Shown: positions 1 to 5,574 of the stretch, piece by piece
How the letters are laid out: each line of letters starts with the position of its first letter
Numbering within the stretch: position 1 is the first letter of the stretch
Assembly (NCBI GenBank): GCA_947476515.1
Contig: CANJQZ010000031.1
Location: 1-13,372, forward strand
Direction: 5' to 3'
Source of the DNA: Flavobacteriales bacterium
Lineage (GTDB): Bacteria; Bacteroidota; Bacteroidia; Flavobacteriales_D; Crocinitomicaceae
Length of the DNA stretch: 13,372 bases
Program-made: the position numbers and the translations under genes
Notes under the pieces: generated by a model
The model's database searches: none
Told to the model about the DNA's origin: nothing
The model's input: only the letters and a program-made list of their open reading frames with translations

Positions 1-94
1 AAGGTCTTATAAATTACCTGATGGTAGTTACCAGATCTATGACCGTTTCCGTTATGGGACTAATTTCACCCTTGGCATAGCCTATAAACTATAA
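1..94 (+). CDS. C-terminal end of a probable outer-membrane beta-barrel protein (5' partial)
   Basis: An open frame enters from the left edge (complete codons from base 2) and ends at TAA 92-94, giving about 30 residues. The last residues, TNFTLGIAYKL, alternate polar and hydrophobic side chains like the closing strand of an outer-membrane barrel. That alternation is the only basis for the call, and any beta-rich exported protein could end this way. The next gene starts 3 bases after the stop, so this fragment is very likely the upstream member of the same operon. Another small barrel protein lies at 2180-2863. The frame is secure; the family is uncertain. Confidence 0.5.
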   Translation, partial: RSYKLPDGSYQIYDRFRYGTNFTLGIAYKL

Positions 95-97
95 CAA

Positions 98-1438
98 ATG
101 AAAAAAGCAGTTATTTTTTGCCTTATACAATTATGTGTTTTAATTTGTTCTTCTCCTCTATTCTCTCAAATAGAGAATGTAATTGTGGAGAAATATTATG
201 TAAGTGACGCCAATGATTTTACAGATACCTCTGGTGGAATTGTTCCCATTGGATCTACTACTTACAGAATTTACATTGATTTAGCACCGGGTTCAATCTT
301 GAAAAAAATCTACGGTGATGCCAACCATCCCTTTGAAATTAAAAGTACAGAAGTGTTTTTTAACAATACACTTGACGGACAAACTTACGCGAAAGAATTT
401 TTAAAAGCGCGTTATACTGAAAATACGGTTGCATTAGATTCCTGGCTTACGCTTGGACAAGTCGCAAAAAAACAAGGAACAAAAACTTACTATGGCATCC
501 TGAAAGGTCAAGATGATGATGGGAGTTTTGTAGGTGGCATTAATAATGATGGAGGTAGTGCCCTAATTGCAACTGGACTCTTGGTGAATAATGATCCTTA
601 TTGTGGTATTCCAATTACAACAGCAGATGGAATAGATACCATGACAGTAACTCCGTCTAATTGGTTCGAAACTGGGGTGGTAGATTTTACAACTGGAAAC
701 GATTCTACTATTTTTGGCCCATTTGTTCCAAAAAAGGAATTTGTTAGCACTGCATTTACTTTGAGTAATTCCGGAGTAACAGGTGTTAATTTAGACAGCA
801 ATCAAATCATCATCGCACAATTAACTACCCAAGGAGACTTGAGTTTTAAAATAAATTTGGAGCTTGAACAACTGATAAATGGAGTGCCTACTATCGTTAA
901 ATATGTAGCAAAAGATACCTTATTATTGGCTGGTGAAATTTTTAATCCTTACCTCGCCTACCCTCAATCTTGTGGATGTAATGATCCAGATTTTTTAGAA
1001 TACAGTTCAAGTTATGTTTGTTACTTAGAAGGCTCATGTCAAACCCCAATTAAGTTTGGTTGTATGGACTCAATGGCTTGTAATTATGACCCTGAAGTGA
1101 ATATCAATATTGAAAATTTATGCTGCTATCCGGGAAAATGTAATAACCGCGATATCGCTGTTGTTTGCCCAGAACTACGAGGTGATAGTTTTGAGTTTCT
1201 TGTGCATCCGAATCCTGTGAATGGTTCACTTTATTTGGATGTATATAGCGGCATTTTTTCACCCATTACCTATACGATATACAATACATTTGGTGTCAAA
1301 ATATTGGAAAAAACTTTAGATCCAGCTTTGGTTATTACAGGAGAAGCAATAGAAACCTCTACCATGGACAATGGATTGTATCATATTCAAGTTGAAATCG
1401 GTAATATGGTTTCAACACAATTATTTGTAAAAAACTAA
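98..1438 (+). CDS. Secreted T9SS cargo protein with a Cys-rich segment
   Basis: This is a 446-residue exported protein of unknown function. Residues 1-23 form a signal peptide (Lys-rich start, hydrophobic core, cleavage before Gln). Residues about 25-285 form a domain with the signature VEKYY, then TTYRIYID, IYG and H. The same signature opens the large protein at 5575-9000, so the two are paralogous over that stretch. A Cys-rich segment follows (about 290-360). It includes GCMDSMACNYDP (321-332), a short module I recognise from surface proteins of marine Bacteroidetes. The end (about 365-446) is a T9SS type A sorting domain with HPNPVNG at 370-376, a GLYHIQV-type strand and a basic C-terminus. 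Such proteins cross the outer membrane by type IX secretion and are released or attached to the surface. It starts 3 bases after the preceding stop and is followed after 4 bases by a lipoprotein gene, so an operon is likely. No enzyme motif is visible. Confidence 0.88.
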   Translation: MKKAVIFCLIQLCVLICSSPLFSQIENVIVEKYYVSDANDFTDTSGGIVPIGSTTYRIYIDLAPGSILKKIYGDANHPFEIKSTEVFFNNTLDGQTYAKEFLKARYTENTVALDSWLTLGQVAKKQGTKTYYGILKGQDDDGSFVGGINNDGGSALIATGLLVNNDPYCGIPITTADGIDTMTVTPSNWFETGVVDFTTGNDSTIFGPFVPKKEFVSTAFTLSNSGVTGVNLDSNQIIIAQLTTQGDLSFKINLELEQLINGVPTIVKYVAKDTLLLAGEIFNPYLAYPQSCGCNDPDFLEYSSSYVCYLEGSCQTPIKFGCMDSMACNYDPEVNINIENLCCYPGKCNNRDIAVVCPELRGDSFEFLVHPNPVNGSLYLDVYSGIFSPITYTIYNTFGVKILEKTLDPALVITGEAIETSTMDNGLYHIQVEIGNMVSTQLFVKN

Positions 1439-1442
1439 TTCC

Positions 1443-2168
1443 ATGAAGAACAGTAAAAATATTTTTAAAGGCACCTTTGTCATATTATTGTTATTGCTTG
1501 TACAAGCTTGTAAAAAAGAGGTCAAGCCTGAAATTATTATTGAAAGAGGAACAGTTACAGATATTGATGGCAACCAATATCAAACGGTTAAAATTGGCGA
1601 TCAATGGTGGATGGCGGAGAATTTAAAAGTGAAACATTACAGAGATGGTTCACCTATTCTAGAGATTCCAACCAGCCAAGAAGACTCTGTTTGGTCCCAA
1701 AGTATTATTGGATCTTACTGTTCTTTCGAAGAATCCATATTTGGATGCCTTTACAATCATTTTGTGATAGAAGATGTCCGTGAAGTTGCACCTGAAGGTT
1801 GGCACATTCCAAGCGATGCTGAATGGAAAACACTAGAAAAAACTATTGGAATGCAGCAAAATCAAATTGATGCACTAGCCTGGAGAGGAATCAATGAAGC
1901 TGAAATTTTAATGAATAAAGCATTGGTTGGATGGCCTCAAGCGAGTATAGCTTATGGTACTGACCTTTATGGATTCGCTGCTTTACCTGGTGGGTGTCGA
2001 TTGCAAAATGGATACACGAATCAAGAAAAAAGTACCGCTTTTTTCTGGTCTAGTAGTTCCGTGGGAAATATAGCTTGGTACCGCTATTTGGATGCTCAGA
2101 AAAAAACAATTTTTAGACAACAAACTTACAGATCGTATGGAATGAGTATTCGATGCATCAAAGATTAA
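1443..2168 (+). CDS. FISUMP-domain lipoprotein
   Basis: This 241-residue protein is a predicted lipoprotein. A hydrophobic stretch (residues 12-21) ends in the lipobox VQAC, with the lipid-modified Cys at 23 followed by Lys-Lys-Glu. From residue 36 to the end it matches the Fibrobacter succinogenes major paralogous (FISUMP) domain. The marks are GTVTDIDGNQYQTVKIGDQ then WWMAENL (36-61), GWHIPSDAEW (119-128), a FWSSS block near 200 and the closing YGMSIRCIKD. The domain is common on the surface of Bacteroidetes and Fibrobacteres, and its biochemical role is not established. The domain is complete and of normal length. The gene lies 4 bases after the T9SS cargo gene and 11 bases before the barrel gene, so the products may meet at the outer membrane. 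Confidence 0.9.
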   Translation: MKNSKNIFKGTFVILLLLLVQACKKEVKPEIIIERGTVTDIDGNQYQTVKIGDQWWMAENLKVKHYRDGSPILEIPTSQEDSVWSQSIIGSYCSFEESIFGCLYNHFVIEDVREVAPEGWHIPSDAEWKTLEKTIGMQQNQIDALAWRGINEAEILMNKALVGWPQASIAYGTDLYGFAALPGGCRLQNGYTNQEKSTAFFWSSSSVGNIAWYRYLDAQKKTIFRQQTYRSYGMSIRCIKD

Positions 2169-2179
2169 AATTAGAAAAT

Positions 2180-2863
2180 ATGAAATGGAATCGAATTTTA
2201 TTATCATTAAGTATATTACTACAAACCCTATTGGTTAATGCTCAAATAGTTGTTCAAGAAGTTCCTTCTAAAGTAAGTATTGGTTTAACACAATCTTTTG
2301 ATTTTGGCTCTAGACTATCAAGCGCTGACCCTTCTGTTACTTGGATGAAAAACATAAGTGATTCTATTGAAACACCAACTTTTACTTCTTCTAGCGCTGT
2401 TAAACTACAATATAATTTGAGTGAAAAAATATCCTTAAGAACTGGAATCATTTATGCCCAAAAAGGATACCAATATAAAAGTGGTTCTTTAGCTGGATTT
2501 GATCATTATCAAGAGAATTACGCACTAATAGAAGTTCCAATTCAAGTATTATATAAGTTGGGGCAAAAGAAAAACAAACCTTATGTTTCTTTGGGGACAA
2601 GTGCTGGATATTTAATAAAAAGTCAAGCGTTTTACACACTTGAAAATAGTACCAAAGAAGTTAAAATGCCTTTAAGTTCTGACTTAACTAAGCTTCAAGT
2701 GAACGGCATCTTAGGATTGGGTATGTCGTTTAGTTTAGATCAAAAATGGACCTTGATTAGTGAAGTGAATTATACGCAAGCGCTATTTTCCATTTCCAAT
2801 GGGCCTCTTAAAAAACAACTGTTTACAGCAGGAATTAATCTTGGATTGTTTCGATCGTTTTGA
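2180..2863 (+). CDS. Small outer-membrane beta-barrel protein (OMP_b-brl_2/PorT-like)
   Basis: This protein has 227 residues from the ATG at 2180. I prefer this start because MKWNRILL begins a clean signal peptide cleaved before Gln22. The in-frame ATG at 2153 would add nine polar residues in front and overlap the lipoprotein gene. The mature part is made of amphipathic strands: KVSIGLTQSFDFG near the start, ISLRTGIIYAQKGYQY, PYVSLGTSAGYLI, WTLISEVNYTQ and the final GINLGLFRSF ending in Phe. This matches the Bacteroidetes family of small barrels with about eight strands (OMP_b-brl_2). Its role is unknown; relatives include membrane anchors and assembly factors. It is the last gene of the operon and is followed by a 656-base gene-free stretch. 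Confidence 0.82.
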   Translation: MKWNRILLSLSILLQTLLVNAQIVVQEVPSKVSIGLTQSFDFGSRLSSADPSVTWMKNISDSIETPTFTSSSAVKLQYNLSEKISLRTGIIYAQKGYQYKSGSLAGFDHYQENYALIEVPIQVLYKLGQKKNKPYVSLGTSAGYLIKSQAFYTLENSTKEVKMPLSSDLTKLQVNGILGLGMSFSLDQKWTLISEVNYTQALFSISNGPLKKQLFTAGINLGLFRSF

Positions 2864-2905
2864 TTCAATAGTGGATTTCCTTTACTTTTTTTTAGCTCAA
2901 AAAAA

Positions 2906-2921
2906 TACCGAGCCGTCGGTA
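2906..2921. repeat. Hairpin after the surface operon, possible terminator
   Basis: TACCGA and TCGGTA form a perfect 6-bp stem around a GCCG loop, flanked by A-runs on both sides. Read on the minus strand the stem is followed by seven T residues, the layout of an intrinsic terminator. On the plus strand there is no T-run after it. It could stop antisense transcription or act as a 3' stabilising stem for the operon ending at 2863. The stem is short, so confidence is low. Confidence 0.35.
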
Positions 2922-2980
2922 ACAAAAAAAGGAGCTGACTGAGCAAAACTAAATTTTAAAGCAATTCAAAAGATTGTAAA

Positions 2981-3003
2981 GGTCATCGAGCACTGTCGAG
3001 ATG
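2981..3003. repeat. REP-like palindromic element
   Basis: The reverse complement reads CATCTCGACAGTGCTCGATG followed by ACC. It contains two inverted TCGA units about a short centre. This closely resembles the scattered intergenic palindromes of Flavobacteria of the type TTTCGACTACGCTCAATGACC, which I know as a pattern and have not searched. Only one copy is in the window. Confidence 0.45.
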
Positions 3004-3009
3004 CACTTT

Positions 3010-3055
3010 ACTTCGACGCAACCTCAATCTTCTCATTCCTAAGTAGGTTCGAAGT
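3010..3055. repeat. Imperfect inverted repeat
   Basis: The left arm is ACTTCGA then CGCA then ACC (3010-3023). The right arm is GGTTCGAAGT (3046-3055). The arms pair over 10 bp with a four-base bulge on the left and a loop of 22 bases. It lies directly next to the REP-like element and may belong to the same repeat cluster. It is followed by an AT-rich run. Confidence 0.35.
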
Positions 3056-3194
3056 ATTTTTAATCCCCACCAAATTTGGATGCTGGCGATTGATCTTTCA
3101 GATAATCTTAGCATATACCAAATTCAATGGGTTTGAAAAACCTCCTATTGCAAGGTCTAAACTAGAATGTTATTATTTACAAAAAATAAGGTTT

Positions 3195-3225
3195 TCCCTC
3201 TTTGGAGGGGGATGAAGGGGGAGGA
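3195..3225. repeat. G-rich hairpin element
   Basis: CCCTC, loop TTTG and GAGGG form a 5-bp hairpin (3196-3209), followed by a second G-rich block, GATGAAGGGGGAGGA. This resembles short dispersed elements found between genes in Bacteroidetes that combine CCCTCTTTGGAG with a second G-block. The GC-rich patch stands out sharply from its AT-rich surroundings. Whether it repeats elsewhere in this genome cannot be seen here. Confidence 0.4.
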
Positions 3226-3232
3226 CTTTTAA

Positions 3233-3313
3233 GCTCAAAAAAACACCCTTTCATATTTAACAAAACAAGGATTAATTACAGGATTTAATATTGGATTATT
3301 CTCTTTTTCTTAA
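3233..3313 (+). pseudogene. Remnant of the 3' end of a beta-barrel gene
   Basis: One frame is open from 3233 to TAA 3311-3313 and encodes 26 residues with no start codon. Its end, LTKQGLITGFNIGLFSFS, lines up with the end of the barrel protein at 2180-2863, LKKQLFTAGINLGLFRSF, with 9 of 18 residues identical by eye and no gaps. An in-frame stop (3230-3232) sits immediately upstream. I read it as the tail of a duplicated barrel gene whose body was lost. A chance match of a short beta-strand end is the alternative. Confidence 0.5.
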
Positions 3314-3471
3314 TTTATTTCTCCCTAAAAAATCATAAGTAAGCCCCCTATTACTTTAAAGAAATTAGGTTTGAATTTGTTAATATTTAGGAAATATTAT
3401 CTTATTAAATTCTAAATAATTATTTGAACAAATAGTAATGAAGGCTTAAAATAAAAGCGAAAATCTCAAAC

Positions 3472-3479
3472 GATATTTG
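3472..3479 (+). promoter_or_regulatory. Possible -7 promoter element
   Basis: GATATTTG differs by one base from the Bacteroidetes -7 consensus TAnnTTTG. It lies 40 bases before the start codon at 3520, leaving a leader of about 30 bases. I see no clear TTG at the expected -33 position, so the call is weak. An AG-rich stretch (GAGAAGAA) directly before the ATG could assist ribosome binding. Confidence 0.3.
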
Positions 3480-3519
3480 CATCGTATACTAATATTATAA
3501 ACTTTAAAAAAGAGAAGAA

Positions 3520-5511
3520 ATGAAAAAAATGATTAACTTATCAAAACTTTTTGCGACAGCTTCTTTGTCGCTGATTGCGGCCAGCCCAATTTTGGCGCAG
3601 TCTAACTTAGGTGCTTCTTGCGGCTGTCCGTCAGTAGCATCAAGACCAACAGTATTAATGTCATCCCTTAGTGGTTATACTGCTATTTCAGGAACTCAAG
3701 GTGGTGAGTTAACAACTGGTGCATCCTTATCTTGCCAAAATACTTACATTTTAGACAAAAAAATCTATATTCCTTCAGGACAAACCATTACCATTGCTCC
3801 GGGTACAGTTATTAAAGGAAGAGATAATTCAGCTTCAGGTCCAGATTATGCTTCTGCATTGGTAATTGAAAAAGGTGGTAAAATTATGGCACCAGGAACT
3901 GAATCTTGTCCTATAGTATTTACCGCTGAAGCTGATCCATTAGATGGAACTTATTTAGTTAAGAATTCTGGTAAATGGGGTGGGGTTGTTTTATTAGGTA
4001 AAGCAACAAATAACCTAATGTTATCAAATAATGGTCCTTTCGTTGCTGGATTAGGTAATGGTAAATTGTGTGTAGCCAATGGACTTGGAGTTATTGAAGG
4101 TTTTGCTACCTCTAACACGCAAGATCAATTTGGAGTTAACACAACTGCAGGTGGTGTATTTGATGATAACGACAATTCAGGTGTTATGAAATATGTTTCT
4201 ATCCGTCATGGTGGAGCTATTCTTTCTGTAGGTTCAGAAATTAATGGTTTAACATTAGGATCTGTTGGTCGTGGTACTACTTTAGAGCATATCGAAATCG
4301 TTTCTTGTGGTGATGATAATATCGAACTTTTTGGTGGAACTGTAAATTTAAAATATTGCACTACCCTATTTGGTAATGATGATATGTTTGATTATGATTT
4401 AGGTTGGTCAGGTAAAGCTCAATTTCTTTTTGGAATGAAAGCACCTTGGTCTTCAAGTAATGCCTCTGCATCTGCTGGTACAATCACTGTAGCGAGTGGA
4501 GCAATAACTGCAATTGCAATTGGAGCAGGTGGATCAGGTTATACTACTGCGCCAACAGTATTTATTTCTGGAGGAGCTGGATCAGGAGCTACTGCAACTG
4601 CAACCATTAATGGTTCAGGAACAGTTACTGCAATTACAATAACAAATGGTGGTACAGGCTATACTTCTAACTCAGGTGTTGGTGTAACTTTTATTGGAAA
4701 TAATGGAATTAGCCCTGATTCTGATTCAGGTTTCGAATGTGACGCAGATGATAACACATCTAACAATGGTCCTAAATCTCATCCTATTATTTATAATGCT
4801 ACTATTATGGGGAATGGAAAAAGCGTTGGGTCTTCTGATAACAAAGGTTTAGCAGGAATAAACATGAAAGAAGCTTCAGAAGGTGAAATATACAATTCAA
4901 TTTTTGCTAATTTCAAGAATGGTTTGAATTTACAAACAACTTATAATGCTTCTACAAGACCAACTGGAGATACATGGCAAAACTGGACTAGTGTTACAGG
5001 AGCGGTTTCAGCGACGGTAGGAAATGGTTCTCAAACTACTAAAATCAAGTGTAATACATTTGTTGGTGTTACCAATTCTTTTGTAAAAGATGCTTCTACT
5101 TTAAATGGAACAACTTCAACTGTAAATACAGCAGCAGATTCATTACAGTTTTTTACAACTGACAAGAATGTAGCTACAACATCAGTTCCAGGATTTTCTT
5201 ATGCATTTGTTATGTCAAGTCCAATGACTTCTAATACTGTTACTACTAAAAATGATGTGATCCCAACTACAGCATTATCTGTTGTTGGTTGTCCTACAGT
5301 ACCAGTTGATGGATTCTTTGATCCAGCTACTTACAGAGGAGCATTTTCTTCAGTTGCTGGTGAAAACTGGTTAAGTGACTGGACATACTCTCAAGTTATG
5401 GGTGCAACATTAGGTGTTGCAGCTTGTCCTACAGATTTAAATTATGATGGAATAACAGATGTGAATGACTTCTTGATCTTCGCTCCTGCATTCGGAACAT
5501 CTTGTAACTAA
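3520..5511 (+). CDS. Exported beta-helix-like surface protein with a C-terminal EF-hand/dockerin-like motif
   Basis: This is a 663-residue protein with a signal peptide (1-26, cleavage after AQ-type LA-Q). Its body matches a widespread Bacteroidetes family of exported right-handed beta-helix-like proteins. The marks are IYIPSGQTITIAPGTVIKG, GKWGGVVLLGKA, IEGFA, MKYVSIRHGGA, TLEHIEIVSCGDDNIELFGG, NGLNLQTT, and near the end DGFFDPATYRGAF with NWLSDWTY. Between the helix blocks, residues about 315-393 form an inserted segment with two GSGYT-type repeats (337-342 and 377-382). The last 28 residues contain one calcium-loop motif, D639-x-N641-x-D643-G-x-T-x-x-x-D650, then FLIFAPAFGTSC. I see no T9SS type A sorting domain, so its export route past the periplasm is unclear. 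It is the first gene of the central block, and a perfect hairpin separates it from the next gene. No catalytic residues are evident. Confidence 0.85.
   Translation: MKKMINLSKLFATASLSLIAASPILAQSNLGASCGCPSVASRPTVLMSSLSGYTAISGTQGGELTTGASLSCQNTYILDKKIYIPSGQTITIAPGTVIKGRDNSASGPDYASALVIEKGGKIMAPGTESCPIVFTAEADPLDGTYLVKNSGKWGGVVLLGKATNNLMLSNNGPFVAGLGNGKLCVANGLGVIEGFATSNTQDQFGVNTTAGGVFDDNDNSGVMKYVSIRHGGAILSVGSEINGLTLGSVGRGTTLEHIEIVSCGDDNIELFGGTVNLKYCTTLFGNDDMFDYDLGWSGKAQFLFGMKAPWSSSNASASAGTITVASGAITAIAIGAGGSGYTTAPTVFISGGAGSGATATATINGSGTVTAITITNGGTGYTSNSGVGVTFIGNNGISPDSDSGFECDADDNTSNNGPKSHPIIYNATIMGNGKSVGSSDNKGLAGINMKEASEGEIYNSIFANFKNGLNLQTTYNASTRPTGDTWQNWTSVTGAVSATVGNGSQTTKIKCNTFVGVTNSFVKDASTLNGTTSTVNTAADSLQFFTTDKNVATTSVPGFSYAFVMSSPMTSNTVTTKNDVIPTTALSVVGCPTVPVDGFFDPATYRGAFSSVAGENWLSDWTYSQVMGATLGVAACPTDLNYDGITDVNDFLIFAPAFGTSCN
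4462..4700 (+). repeat. Inserted Gly-rich repeat segment inside the beta-helix gene
   Basis: The segment encodes residues about 315-393. Two units align: GAITAIAIGAGGSGYTTAP (327-345) and GTVTAITITNGGTGYTSNS (367-385), separated by TVFISGGAGSGATATATING. GSGYTxAPTV repeats with GSGATATA linkers are a mobile-looking module seen in many bacterial and phage surface proteins. Here they interrupt the block between QFLFGMKAPW and DSDSGFECD, which I expect to be closer together in relatives. Confidence 0.6.
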
Positions 5512-5522
5512 AAAAATCTAAT

Positions 5523-5548
5523 ATCCATGCATGTTCGCATGCATGGAT
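5523..5548 (+). terminator. Perfect intercistronic hairpin with a TTCG loop
   Basis: ATCCATGCATG and CATGCATGGAT form a perfect 11-bp stem closed by TTCG. In RNA a UUCG loop is exceptionally stable. It begins 11 bases after the stop at 5511 and ends 26 bases before the start at 5575. Only a weak T-run (TCATTTT) follows, so it may be a leaky terminator or an mRNA-stabilising stem that sets the ratio of the two proteins, rather than a full stop. Confidence 0.75.
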
Positions 5549-5574
5549 TCATTTTAAAAAAAAACACAAAAGTT

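Larger units (their letters stand above)
2864..3519. other. Gene-free stretch with repeats and a gene remnant
   Basis: These 656 bases carry no intact gene on either strand that I can support. From left to right they hold a small hairpin (2906-2921), a REP-like palindrome (2981-3003), an imperfect long dyad (3010-3055), a G-rich hairpin element (3195-3225), a remnant of a beta-barrel gene end (3233-3313), and about 200 AT-rich bases leading to the next gene. Bases 3060-3190 look ordinary and I recognise nothing in them. Confidence 0.75.

Noticed and set aside
2153..2179. Upstream ATG for the small barrel protein
   Set aside because: It overlaps the end of the lipoprotein gene and adds nine polar residues before the signal peptide.
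3060..3190. Possible minus-strand coding remnant in the gene-free stretch
   Set aside because: Short open stretches exist, but none resembles a protein I know, and stops interrupt them after about 20 residues.
5527..5574. In-frame upstream ATG codons that would lengthen the large surface protein by 16 residues
   Set aside because: They lie inside the perfect hairpin and would bury the signal peptide behind a charged, polar extension. The ATG at 5575 begins a normal signal peptide.
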